Shown piece by piece: positions 49,431 to 58,018 of a stretch of 64,000 bases of DNA. The notes beneath the pieces were generated by a model. The model did no database searches. It worked only from the letters and a program-made list of their open reading frames with translations, and was not told the origin of the DNA. Both the position numbers and the translations under genes were made by a program. Source of the DNA: Pseudoalteromonas shioyasakiensis (lineage in GTDB: Bacteria > Pseudomonadota > Gammaproteobacteria > Enterobacterales > Alteromonadaceae); the NCBI RefSeq assembly GCF_019134595.1, contig NZ_CP077771.1, forward strand, positions 372,001 through 436,000, written 5' to 3'. Numbering within the stretch: position 1 is the first letter of the stretch; each line of letters starts with the position of its first letter.

Positions 49431-50068
49431 AACGCCTCCAAAAATACAGCAAGCTCAAGCGATGACTGTAAACACTGCTGTTTGATATTGAATAAAACGG
49501 GGGTATTTAATACACGCTGATGCGCTTCGTTTAGGTCAACCACACAGATGGTTGGTTGGTTGTCGTAATAGCTACCCCAGCTTGCTGGATCTTGAAGTGC
49601 TTGTGCATTTGCAACACCGATTTCTTTGCAATTAACACCCAGCATTTTTAATAGCGCTCTCACTTTACGGGTTGCACAAAACACTAAATATTTTGCCCCT
49701 GCTTGATAGAGTGCTTCGTTCATTAAAACAAAATGTGCCAAGGTGGCTTTTCGATGCGTTGAGCATAAATTACCTAGCTCAAAAATGTGCTCACGCTTGG
49801 CACCGACAAAGTGCTCAATAGACGCAGGGAGGTATTGTTCAATAAACAAAGGTTGTGATGCAGAGCGAAGACCTAACGTACATACTTCATCATCAACATT
49901 AAGCTCACACAGTAGCGGCATGAACTGCGAAATTTTCGCGTCATAGGCTGCAGCAAAACCTTGCTTAATATTACGCTCAAGGCGGTCACGAAATTGGCCT
50001 CCTTCACGCGTGCAAACAAAGGCAGGCTCTTGAACTTGAGTTTGATGTGATTGTTGAACTGAAAGCAT
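49427..50068 (-). CDS. Thermostable hemolysin-family protein (GNAT-like)
   Basis: 213 aa from the ATG at 50068 (GGAG 9 nt upstream); the frame extends to a GTG at 50083. It matches the thermostable hemolysin family of Vibrio (T_hemolysin): EPAFVCTREGGQFRDRLE, SQPLFIEQYL, IFELGNLCSTHRKATLAHFVLMNEALYQAGAKYLVFCATRKVRALLKMLG. The ELGNLCSTHR...G.KYLVF pattern recalls N-acyl-amino-acid and acyl-homoserine-lactone synthases of the GNAT-like group. No signal peptide, so an enzyme using an acyl donor is more likely than a toxin (inference). First gene of the operon. Confidence 0.83.
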   Translation of the reverse strand: MLSVQQSHQTQVQEPAFVCTREGGQFRDRLERNIKQGFAAAYDAKISQFMPLLCELNVDDEVCTLGLRSASQPLFIEQYLPASIEHFVGAKREHIFELGNLCSTHRKATLAHFVLMNEALYQAGAKYLVFCATRKVRALLKMLGVNCKEIGVANAQALQDPASWGSYYDNQPTICVVDLNEAHQRVLNTPVLFNIKQQCLQSSLELAVFLEAL

Positions 50069-50114
50069 AATTGTTCGCTCCACTTAGGCTATGTGTAAAA
50101 TTTATCGAGCGAAA

Positions 50115-50131
50115 CTTAAATAAAACTTAAG
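50115..50131. promoter_or_regulatory. PmrA/QseB-type direct repeat upstream of the nine-gene operon
   Basis: On the plus strand CTTAAA-TAAAA-CTTAAG (on the minus strand, the coding side, CTTAAG-TTTTA-TTTAAG), an 11-bp-period direct repeat 47 bp upstream of the ATG at 50068. A TAAATT-like -10 element follows ~10 bp downstream on the minus strand. This matches the form of PmrA/QseB boxes, and the operon encodes such a regulator. Confidence 0.5.
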
Positions 50132-50189
50132 AAAAATTAATTTTTATAAATATTTTTCAACCCTATGAAATTAAATAATTTTATTTTCA

Positions 50190-50226
50190 TTAAAAACAAA
50201 AATGCCAGTCTGTTAGACTGGCATTT
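50190..50226 (-). terminator. Rho-independent terminator of the S46 peptidase gene
   Basis: AATGCCAGTC / GACTGGCATT hairpin with TTTTTGTTTTT on the minus strand, 28 bp past the stop at 50255; it also separates this gene from the downstream operon. Confidence 0.88.
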
Positions 50227-50254
50227 TAAAGCTTAAATTAACCTTAAACTTAGG

Positions 50255-52414
50255 TTACTTAACGATAGTCATCTCTTTAAGTAGGTTTTGAGCATTATCA
50301 ACTTTATCCATCACCCACAGCATATATCGTGAATCAACGTGAATTGAGCGATTTAAGTTTTCATCGTAATCCCAATCACCAATAATGCTTTCGTAAACAC
50401 CATCAAATAACAAACCAACTAGCTCAGCATTACCGTTTAATGTTGGAGAGCCTGAGTTACCACCTGTGGTATCTACATTAGATAAAAAGTTAACCGGAAC
50501 CGTATTCATACCGCCGGTGTAATCACCATAAAGCTTTTGCTTAATTAACTCGTTTTGTTTCTCTGGTGAGTTGAATGGTTCAACGCCGGTGTTTTTAGCA
50601 AGTAGTCCTTCTAAAGATGTAAAGGGGGTTGCCACTAAGCCATCTTGCGGTGAATAGCCGCCTACCGTACCGTAAGTTACACGTAAGGTGCTGTTAGCAT
50701 CAGCATAAACTGGCTTATTAAGTGCCTTGTTATAAGCGATGATTGCTTCCATTAATGCAGGGCGAGCAGCTTGCTGTTTACCAGCCAGTTCTTTTTTCGC
50801 ATCTTCAATATCTTTTGTGACCGCAAAGATTGCATGCGCATACTGAATGAATGGATCGCTACTTTGCTTTAACTGAGCAAGGTCAAGATCTGTCATCCAT
50901 AAACGTTTGCTTTCATCTGCAAGAACCGATTTAGCATACATATCATCAAGCAAAGCTTGTTGTTTTTGTTTATCAAAACCGTTTGTTAGACCCAGTGCTT
51001 TATCAACCTCTGCAACTCGCTCATTTTTAGGTAATGCAGCATATTGCTCAATAAAGTACAGTAAAATAGCTTTATCAACGGCTTCATCATAACGACGGCT
51101 CATGCTTTTTAAACGAGACTCGATACGTGGCATATCACGCTCTTGATAACCACTTTCGCGCTCAGCATCTGGCTTTTGTTTTTCGTAAGCTAAACGGTAT
51201 AAACGTCGAGCAGTTGAGATCATTTGTGAGCGGTGTACGTAACCTAACATTCGGTCGCGCTGGTTATGCTCTTGCGACTGAGCAACTAGCGCAGATAAAT
51301 CAGCAAGTACATGTCCGTATTTAGCTTTGCGTTTACTATCTTCATTGATCCACGCAGTGAGATCTTTTTCGAATTGTTGCTTACGGCTATACATTGACCC
51401 TTTGTTAAAGCTCTCAATCATTGAGCCATAGTTTTTAATGTAGTTGTTGTAACCCGCAATCGTGCTTTCATAAGCGATACGTGCCTCTGAACCTTCAGGC
51501 GCATTTTCTTCAATTAACGAGACATATTTAGAGTTATATTTACGCGCTAATGGGTAAGCTGTGTTAAACACGTAATCAACTTCAGGCGAAATACGGTAAC
51601 GGTTTGTGCTGCCCGGATAACCGGTAACCATCACAAAATCGCCTTCTTGAACGCCTTTAGCGCTCACTTTTAAAAACGCATCACTTTGGTACGGCACGTT
51701 ATCTTCTGAATATTCAGCAGGCTTGCCATCTTTGCCAACATACGCACGATAAAACGAGAAATCACCAGTGTGGCGCGGCCACATCCAGTTATCGATATCA
51801 CCGCCGTATTTACCTACGCCCATAGCAGGTGCATACGCTAAACGCACATCTTTAATTTCTAGCGATTTAATGAGGTAATACTCAAGACCACCGTGGAAAG
51901 TATACACATTACAGCGGTAGCTCTTGTCTTGCTCACACTCACTAACAAGTGCTTTTTCATTTGCTTGAATAGCATCAAAACGTGCTTTACCAGTTAACTT
52001 TTCAGTCCCTTTATTTACTTTATCTGTAACGTCAGTTACTTGCTCTGTTACAAAAACACGAGAACCCGGTGCAGCTGGGACTTCTTCGCCGGTAGTTTTA
52101 GCTAAAAAGCCATTTTCTAAAATATTGTTCTCGGTGGTCGAGTTATATTGAATCGAACCATAGGCACAGTGATGATTTGTGACAACTAAGCCTTTTGGTG
52201 AAACAAACGAAGCTGTACAACCACCAAGGCTAATTACTGCGTTCATCGGGAACTCTGTTAATTTTGAAATTGACTCTACATCAATGCTCAAGCCTTTCGC
52301 TTTTAGGATAGATTCAAGCTCTGGTAGCTGGTGAGGTTGCCACATGCCTTCGTCGGCAACAGCAACATTTGCTACAGCGAGACCCACTGCAGCAGCAATA
52401 AATTTAAAACGCAT
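50255..52414 (-). CDS. S46-family dipeptidyl-peptidase, DPP7-like
   Basis: 719 aa with a signal peptide (1-20, ending AVA). Periplasmic exopeptidase releasing dipeptides from oligopeptide N-termini. Catalytic set read from sequence: His in TNHHC (81-82), Asp in RHTGDFS (~218), Ser654 in GGNSGSP. The residue 18 positions after the Ser is Gly (as in DPP7); DPP11 has Arg there, so a hydrophobic rather than acidic P1 preference is expected. AAGGACGACT precedes the ATG. Likely part of peptide utilisation together with the M3 and M36 enzymes nearby. Confidence 0.93.
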   Translation of the reverse strand: MRFKFIAAAVGLAVANVAVADEGMWQPHQLPELESILKAKGLSIDVESISKLTEFPMNAVISLGGCTASFVSPKGLVVTNHHCAYGSIQYNSTTENNILENGFLAKTTGEEVPAAPGSRVFVTEQVTDVTDKVNKGTEKLTGKARFDAIQANEKALVSECEQDKSYRCNVYTFHGGLEYYLIKSLEIKDVRLAYAPAMGVGKYGGDIDNWMWPRHTGDFSFYRAYVGKDGKPAEYSEDNVPYQSDAFLKVSAKGVQEGDFVMVTGYPGSTNRYRISPEVDYVFNTAYPLARKYNSKYVSLIEENAPEGSEARIAYESTIAGYNNYIKNYGSMIESFNKGSMYSRKQQFEKDLTAWINEDSKRKAKYGHVLADLSALVAQSQEHNQRDRMLGYVHRSQMISTARRLYRLAYEKQKPDAERESGYQERDMPRIESRLKSMSRRYDEAVDKAILLYFIEQYAALPKNERVAEVDKALGLTNGFDKQKQQALLDDMYAKSVLADESKRLWMTDLDLAQLKQSSDPFIQYAHAIFAVTKDIEDAKKELAGKQQAARPALMEAIIAYNKALNKPVYADANSTLRVTYGTVGGYSPQDGLVATPFTSLEGLLAKNTGVEPFNSPEKQNELIKQKLYGDYTGGMNTVPVNFLSNVDTTGGNSGSPTLNGNAELVGLLFDGVYESIIGDWDYDENLNRSIHVDSRYMLWVMDKVDNAQNLLKEMTIVK

Positions 52415-52560
52415 AGTCGTCCTTTATATTTGTTATGTTTATCATTTTTAGCGCTCGTATCATTATCATTGTGCTAGCCAATAGCAATATTTTGCGACCG
52501 CTAATGTCAAAATTTGTAAACCATTTTAGGTTTATGAGCCTAATACTTAGACTCATGAGC

Positions 52561-53445
52561 TTAATATTTAGATTCATGAACCACGGCATTGTGGCCATGT
52601 AAGCTTTCTTGGTGTTCAACCTTAAACTGGTAATCAGCAATACTCGGCATGGTTTCGAAGCACTGCTTCAACCGCCTTGCTGCATCTTCGCAAAACAGTA
52701 AGTTTTTTGCGTTAAGGGCGGCAAATGCTTGTTCATCTTCACGTTTAACAGCGGTTTGTACTGGTGTGCCTATGGCTTGTTCACATACAGTGATAAAGCC
52801 ACCAATATCTGGCAACTTCTCACTACTAAAAGTGACATCAATATACGCGTAAGAGCGCTGGCTATGAGGGGTTGCAATAGACCCCTGTTCACTTGCAAGC
52901 CAATTGAGTAAAGAGGCTTTATCTATATTCGCACCACTAAACTGCTTATCGACCGCTTCACTCAAAAGCTGCCTCGATAATGCCGCTGAACATGGGCAGG
53001 TGCTGCTGTAGGCAATATCGGCTTTTAAGTTAATGGCAAGCGTTTGCTGCTTTGTAATAGTTAAAACGACTGGGTAAGCATTGTAACCTGCATTGTCGCT
53101 AAGTAGCGCTGGTTTTAGCTTGGGTAAATCAAAATGCAGCACCAGTTTTGCGCCTTTACTTAAGCCTTTTTGTGATGCTAAAACGGCCCCCATAAACTCA
53201 TTAACACGTTGAGTCGTTAAGCTTTGTTTAGCCAGTAGCTGATTAAGTAGTAAATAAAGACGTGACATATGAATGCCTTTTGCATCGCTATCAAGGCTAA
53301 CGAACACATCAGCTTTGGCATTCAGGTGCACATCATCATGAGTTTGTGCAAGCTTCAAAGGCAATGCTATTTTTTCCATACCAACCCATTTTAAAGGTGA
53401 CTGAAAATCTACATTAGAGTGCGAGGTAATATCGGGTAATTGCAT
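52561..53445 (-). CDS. folE2: GTP cyclohydrolase FolE2 (zinc-independent type IB)
   Basis: 294 aa. First step of folate synthesis (GTP to dihydroneopterin triphosphate) by the alternative enzyme used when zinc is scarce. Motifs: LPDITSHSNVDFQSPLKWVGMEKIALPL, SLDSDAKGIHMSRLYLLLN, YSSTCPCSAALSRQL with the conserved Cys, and HNAVVHESKY at the end. It follows the dihydroorotase-like gene by 11 bp, behind a Zur-like box, so zinc limitation should induce it (inference). Its last codons are part of a 21-bp tandem repeat that continues past the stop. Confidence 0.95.
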   Translation of the reverse strand: MQLPDITSHSNVDFQSPLKWVGMEKIALPLKLAQTHDDVHLNAKADVFVSLDSDAKGIHMSRLYLLLNQLLAKQSLTTQRVNEFMGAVLASQKGLSKGAKLVLHFDLPKLKPALLSDNAGYNAYPVVLTITKQQTLAINLKADIAYSSTCPCSAALSRQLLSEAVDKQFSGANIDKASLLNWLASEQGSIATPHSQRSYAYIDVTFSSEKLPDIGGFITVCEQAIGTPVQTAVKREDEQAFAALNAKNLLFCEDAARRLKQCFETMPSIADYQFKVEHQESLHGHNAVVHESKY

Positions 53446-53456
53446 ATCAACTTCTT

Positions 53457-54788
53457 TTAACGATTGAATGTTAAGGCCATAGCGGCCTGTTTGTGCGGGG
53501 TTACGTGCTGCCCATCAAAGACACACTTACCATTAACAAAGGTATGTGTGATTCGGTTTGAAAAAGTGGTGCCATTAAATGGTGTCCATTGGCATAAATA
53601 ATGTGTGTTTGTATGCTCAACGTGCTTTTCTGCGTTTGGGTCAACCAGAACTAAATCTGCAAAGTAGCCTTCTCGTATAAACCCTCGCTCTTCGATAGCA
53701 AATCGCTTAGCCACGTTATGCGCTGTTTTTTCAACAACTTGCTCAAGGCTTAACGCACCACGTTTTACCTGCTCAAGTAACGATAGTAATGCATGTTCAA
53801 CTAAAGGGAGGCCTGCTGGTGCAGCGCTGTATTGTTGCTGCTTTTCTTGCCAAGTATGAGGGGCATGATCGGTGGCAATAATATCAATGCGACCATCACG
53901 CACTGCTGCGAGTAGCGCTTGGCGATCTTGCTCTGATTTTATGGCGGGGTTGCATTTAATTAGATTGCCATAGTTTGCGTAATCGTCTTGGTTAAACCAC
54001 AAATGATGTACGCAAGCTTCGGCGGTTATGTGCTTTTGCTCTATGGGTGCGTTACTAAATAGTTCTAGCTCTTTTGCTGTTGTTAGGTGTAAAACATGCA
54101 ACTGCGAGCCATAGCGTTTTGCCAGCGACACGGCATACGATGAAGATGCATAACACGCCAACTCATCACGAATTAACGGGTGATGCTCTATTTGTAACTC
54201 GCCATAACGTTTTTCTAAACGGCGCTGATTTTGTTGAATAACCTCCCCTTGCTCGCAATGGGTGGCAATGAGTACTGGGCTTTCCCGAAAAATGGCTTCA
54301 AGGGCATGAGGGTGTTCAACCAGTAAATCGCCTGTTGATGCTCCCATAAACACTTTAACGCCGCATACATTTTTGACATCAAGGGCTTTAATTTCATCAA
54401 GGTTGTCTGGGGTTGCGCCAAAGTAAAACGCATAATTCGCAGCGCTCGTTTGCGCTGCTATCGCGTATTTATCAGCAAGTGCTTTTGCCGTGGTAGTCGA
54501 AGGTGAGACATTAGGCATTTCCATAAAGCTTGTAATGCCACCGGCCACTGCTGCGGCGGATTCACTGGCGATCGTGCCTTTGTGGGTTAAACCTGGCTCT
54601 CTAAAATGAACTTGATCGTCGATCATGCCTGGTAATAGCAACAGGCCGCTTGCATCAATTACCTTATCATTGGCCTTAGCGCTAATACCTTTGGAAATTT
54701 CAGCGATTCGATTGCCCACAATTCGTACATCGTTTATTTCGCGCTGTCCTTCATTAACAACGCAGGCGTGTTTGATTATGATAGCCAT
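53457..54788 (-). CDS. Dihydroorotase-like amidohydrolase (PyrC2-type)
   Basis: 443 aa. DHOase group fold: PGMIDDQVHFREPGLTHKG, carboxylated-Lys region VCGVKVFMGASTG, THCEQGE, LHVLHLTTA, ATDHAPHTW, NPAIK. In most zinc dihydroorotases the first motif is D-x-H-x-H; here it is D-D-Q-V-H, so the first His ligand is Gln, a feature of a distinct subfamily. Family-known role: ring closure of carbamoyl-aspartate to dihydroorotate. AAGGAG lies 5 nt before the ATG. With folE2 and a Zur box, it looks like a zinc-sparing duplicate. Confidence 0.9.
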   Translation of the reverse strand: MAIIIKHACVVNEGQREINDVRIVGNRIAEISKGISAKANDKVIDASGLLLLPGMIDDQVHFREPGLTHKGTIASESAAAVAGGITSFMEMPNVSPSTTTAKALADKYAIAAQTSAANYAFYFGATPDNLDEIKALDVKNVCGVKVFMGASTGDLLVEHPHALEAIFRESPVLIATHCEQGEVIQQNQRRLEKRYGELQIEHHPLIRDELACYASSSYAVSLAKRYGSQLHVLHLTTAKELELFSNAPIEQKHITAEACVHHLWFNQDDYANYGNLIKCNPAIKSEQDRQALLAAVRDGRIDIIATDHAPHTWQEKQQQYSAAPAGLPLVEHALLSLLEQVKRGALSLEQVVEKTAHNVAKRFAIEERGFIREGYFADLVLVDPNAEKHVEHTNTHYLCQWTPFNGTTFSNRITHTFVNGKCVFDGQHVTPHKQAAMALTFNR

Positions 54789-55219
54789 ATGACTCCTTGC
54801 TTATTCAGCAACATTTGCAACTTATCGTAAAAAAATGCACTCCATGGCAAGATTGATTGCAGACTAAACTGTTACAATATAACATAACACAAAGTTTTTA
54901 TTTGGACACTGTTATGAGTCAAAAAGATCAATTGGGTCGGGCTATTTAAGCTGTAAAGTTATAAGTGGCTTTCCGATCTTAGAGAATTTTAACGGCTTAT
55001 CGCAGCCAATAATCACCTTATCGCAACGTATGAGGTCAATTGTAATAAGACACAGTATGCTGGGCTCATTGATCACATGGTGATACCTGCCTCATATAAG
55101 TGCTTTTTTAGCATCTTTTTGTAACCCGTTTTAACCGCTATGCAAATCAAGAGCTTATAAAACGTATGTGCAAGGTTATATCGACACAATTTAATTTTAA
55201 AAATGACAAGAGAAAAACT
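54789..55219. other. Intergenic region with Zur box and short plus-strand ORF
   Basis: No convincing gene. After the Zur box, ATG at 54914 opens an 11-codon frame (MSQKDQLGRAI, stop TAA), then stops in all frames for most of the rest. It could be a remnant of a second Zur-controlled gene or chance. The promoter of the M3 peptidase must lie in the last ~150 bp. Confidence 0.5.
54870..54884. promoter_or_regulatory. Zur box upstream of pyrC2-folE2
   Basis: TGTTACAATATAACA: inverted repeat TGTTA-N5-TAACA, one mismatch from the gammaproteobacterial core TGTTATAATATAACA. It lies 82 bp upstream of the dihydroorotase-like start. Confidence 0.65.
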
Positions 55220-57385
55220 ATGAAACACCTAATCGCAACCGCGATCAGTTCTGCGCTGTTACTTACAGCCTGTTCAGAACCGCAAACAACAACATCAACG
55301 CCTAAATCAGAGCAATCAGCCCCTGTTGCTGCAAATGAGCAAGCTAACCCACTGTTTGTGAAAAGCGTATTACAATACGAAACGCCTGATTTCAGTGCGA
55401 TTAAAGATGAACATTTCATGCCGGCATTTAATAAAGGCATGTCTGAGCAAATGGCTGAAGTGCAAGCTATTATCAACAACCCAGCAAAGCCTGATTTTGC
55501 TAATACGATTGTTGCGCTTGAAAAAAGTGGTGAGCTATTAACACGCACACGCAGCATTTTTTATAACCTAGCAGGTACTGATTCAAATCCGGCTCGTCGT
55601 GAATTACAAAAAGAGTTAGCGCCAAAACTAGCGGCTCATAGCGACAACATTTTCTTAAATAAAGCACTTTTTGAGAAAGTAGCGGCTATTCACAGCGAAG
55701 CTGACAGCCTTGCCTTAACTGCTGAAGAAAAGCGTTTATTAGACGTTTACTACAAACGTTTTGTGCGTGCTGGTGCAAAATTAAGTGCAGAGCAAAAACA
55801 ACAAATTCGTGATATCAATACGAAGCACTCGAGCTTAACAACTCAGTTCTCACAAAACTTATTAGCGCTTACTAAAACAAATGTTGTTTTAGTGGATGAC
55901 AAAGCAGAGCTTGAAGGCGTACCAGCAGGTCAAATTGAGCAGCTTGCCAATGCCGCTGCAGAAGCAGGTCACCCTGGCAAATATCTAATTAAGATCACAA
56001 ACACCACGCGTCAGCCTATTCTGGCAACACTGAAAAACCGCGATTTACGTGAAAAAGTATGGCGTGCATCGGCTGAGCGTGCATTATCGGGCGAAAATAG
56101 TAACCGTGATATCGTGGCAGAACTTGCTCACTTACGTGCTCAAAAAGCAAAACTATTAGGTTACGACAGCTGGGCTGATTTTGGTTTAGAGTCGCAAATG
56201 GCGAAAAAACCACAAGCTGTATTTGATATGTTTGCCAGCATGATCCCTGCATTAATGCAGAACGTCAACGCAGAAGCGGCGGCTATTCAAGCTAAGATTG
56301 ATGAGTCAGGTGAGCAGTTCAAATTACAGCCATGGGATTGGTTATTCTACGCAGAGCAGGTACGTAAAGATAAATACAATCTTGATGAAAATGCAGTGAA
56401 AGAATATTTCGAGTTCAACCGTGTTCTTGAAGACGGCGTATTCTTCACCATGAACCGTTTATACGGCATCACCTTTAAACCTCGTAATGATATTCCGGTT
56501 TACCACCCTGATGTAAAAGCCTATGAGTTATTTGATGAAAATGGAAAGAGCTTAGCCATTTTCTTTGCTGACTACTTCGCTCGTGAAGGTAAGCGTGGCG
56601 GAGCATGGATGAGCTCATTCGTTAAACAATCAGGCCTTAAAGAACAAAAGCCGGTTGTCGTAAACGTTATGAACATTCAAAAAGGCGCGAATGGTGAACC
56701 TACGCTTATCAGCTATGATGAAGCAACAACAATTTTCCACGAGCTAGGTCATGGCTTGCACGGTATGTTCTCAAACGTGAAGTACCCTACTCTATCTGGC
56801 ACCTCAGTATCACGCGACTTCGTTGAGTTCCCATCAACATTTGAAGAAGATTGGGCAATGTATCCTGAAGTTATCGCTAACTATGCAAAACACCATAAAA
56901 CTGGCGAGCCAATTCCTGATGAACTACTGAAAAAAGTAATTCAATCACGTAGCTTCAACCAAGGTTTTGATACCCTAGAGTACGTTGCAGCTGCATTACT
57001 TGATATGGAATGGCATTCACTTTCTGCTGATGCACCATTACAAGACATTGAAAAATTTGAGCAACAAGCGCTTGCTAAACATGGTGTTGATGTACCATTT
57101 GTACCACCACGTTATAAGTCAGCCTTCTTCTCACACTCAATGGGCGGCGGTTACTCAGCGGGTTACTATGCTTATATGTGGAGTGAAATTTTAGCGGCAG
57201 ACGCCTTTGCTTTTGTTCAAGAGCAAGGTGGTTTAACTCGCCAAATGGGTGATAAATACCGCAAAGAAATTTTAGAAGTCGGTAACTCGCGTGACCTAAT
57301 GGAATCGTACAAAGCATTCCGTGGCCAAGAGCCAGACACCTCAGCGCTATTAAAACGCCGCGGCCTAAAAGCAACGGTTCAATAG
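55220..57385 (+). CDS. M3-family peptidyl-dipeptidase lipoprotein (Dcp-like)
   Basis: 721 aa from the ATG at 55220; the frame from 55166 adds an unlikely leader. Lipobox LTAC (~14-17), so anchored to a membrane facing the periplasm. The M3 zinc motif FHELGHGLHGM lies in the last third, with the downstream DFVEFPSTFEEDWA (third-ligand Glu) and SHSMGGGYSAGYYAYMWSE conserved regions of the Dcp/oligopeptidase A family. It releases dipeptides from C-termini, complementing the S46 enzyme nearby (family knowledge). Monocistronic. Confidence 0.93.
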   Translation: MKHLIATAISSALLLTACSEPQTTTSTPKSEQSAPVAANEQANPLFVKSVLQYETPDFSAIKDEHFMPAFNKGMSEQMAEVQAIINNPAKPDFANTIVALEKSGELLTRTRSIFYNLAGTDSNPARRELQKELAPKLAAHSDNIFLNKALFEKVAAIHSEADSLALTAEEKRLLDVYYKRFVRAGAKLSAEQKQQIRDINTKHSSLTTQFSQNLLALTKTNVVLVDDKAELEGVPAGQIEQLANAAAEAGHPGKYLIKITNTTRQPILATLKNRDLREKVWRASAERALSGENSNRDIVAELAHLRAQKAKLLGYDSWADFGLESQMAKKPQAVFDMFASMIPALMQNVNAEAAAIQAKIDESGEQFKLQPWDWLFYAEQVRKDKYNLDENAVKEYFEFNRVLEDGVFFTMNRLYGITFKPRNDIPVYHPDVKAYELFDENGKSLAIFFADYFAREGKRGGAWMSSFVKQSGLKEQKPVVVNVMNIQKGANGEPTLISYDEATTIFHELGHGLHGMFSNVKYPTLSGTSVSRDFVEFPSTFEEDWAMYPEVIANYAKHHKTGEPIPDELLKKVIQSRSFNQGFDTLEYVAAALLDMEWHSLSADAPLQDIEKFEQQALAKHGVDVPFVPPRYKSAFFSHSMGGGYSAGYYAYMWSEILAADAFAFVQEQGGLTRQMGDKYRKEILEVGNSRDLMESYKAFRGQEPDTSALLKRRGLKATVQ

Positions 57386-57474
57386 CGTGTATTGAACTTT
57401 GAGCCCTAAGCTGTAAGTCAGAAATGTGGGGTTATCGAGTATTGATAACCCCATAACGATAGTAAAAGGAGCTG

Positions 57475-57650
57475 TCAGCCGTCAGACGCGCGAAACAAGT
57501 TTCACGCCTACTTGTAGCAGCGGGTTTATCCCGCGTCATCAGACGCTAAGCTCTAGGATGCGATGTTAAATCGCTGCTACCTCGCATCTCGAAACTCGTA
57601 ACTTTCCCCTTGTAACTTGCTAGCTTGAAACCCGCTAACTTTATCTCCCT
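57475..57650. repeat. Composite REP-like intergenic repeat
   Basis: GACGCGCGAAAC.. module (GCGCGAAACAAGTTTCACGCC at ~57487), GTAGCAGCGGGTTTATCCCGC (~57513), GATGCGATGTTAAATCGCTGC (~57558), CTCGCATCTCGAAACTCG tail. It lies in the 312-bp gap after the M3 peptidase. Confidence 0.8.
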
Positions 57651-57680
57651 CTATTGCAAAAACACCAAATACCGCTAAAC

Positions 57681-57704
57681 TAATCATTAAATATCTAATG
57701 ATTA
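57681..57704. promoter_or_regulatory. Palindromic operator of the hipBA-like module
   Basis: TAATCATTA-N6-TAATGATTA, a perfect 9-bp inverted repeat just upstream of the antitoxin ATG at 57719. It overlaps the earlier in-frame ATG at 57698, which argues for the 57719 start. Confidence 0.6.
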
Positions 57705-57718
57705 TAAAAGTAATCAAT

Positions 57719-58018
57719 ATGCGTTCTGAACAAGCTGCAAAAATGGCACAAAAGCTGGGAGATTTGATTCGTCAGCACCGAACTCTTCATTATACGCAAA
57801 GTACATTTGCGAAAATGATTGGGGTATCACGTTCGACTGTACAAAAGTTAGAGCAAGGTGATGTTGTGAAAAGCGACATTCTTTTTGAAGCGCTGGTTGT
57901 ACTTAACTTACAGGGATCGCTTCTTGACGAAATAAATGAATTAGCAGCCGACGTAGGTGGCTACAATGCGCGCCAACGCAAACGAAATTCATCACAGGAA
58001 ATCAATGATGACTTCTGA
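57719..58018 (+). CDS. hipB: HipB-like HTH antitoxin/regulator
   Basis: ~99 aa from the ATG at 57719; the frame also opens at 57698. XRE-type HTH: AAKMAQKLGDLIRQHRTLHYTQSTFAKMIGVSRSTVQKLEQGD, followed by a helical tail. It would bind the palindrome at 57681 and repress the pair, and bind HipA. Overlaps the next start by 14 bp, so translation is coupled. Symbol given by family resemblance; not proven to be orthologous to E. coli hipB. Confidence 0.83.
   Translation: MRSEQAAKMAQKLGDLIRQHRTLHYTQSTFAKMIGVSRSTVQKLEQGDVVKSDILFEALVVLNLQGSLLDEINELAADVGGYNARQRKRNSSQEINDDF

Noticed and set aside
49427..50083. Reading the thermostable-hemolysin protein as a secreted pore-forming toxin
   Set aside because: There is no signal peptide or membrane segment, and its sequence pattern and operon context point to an acyl-transferring enzyme.
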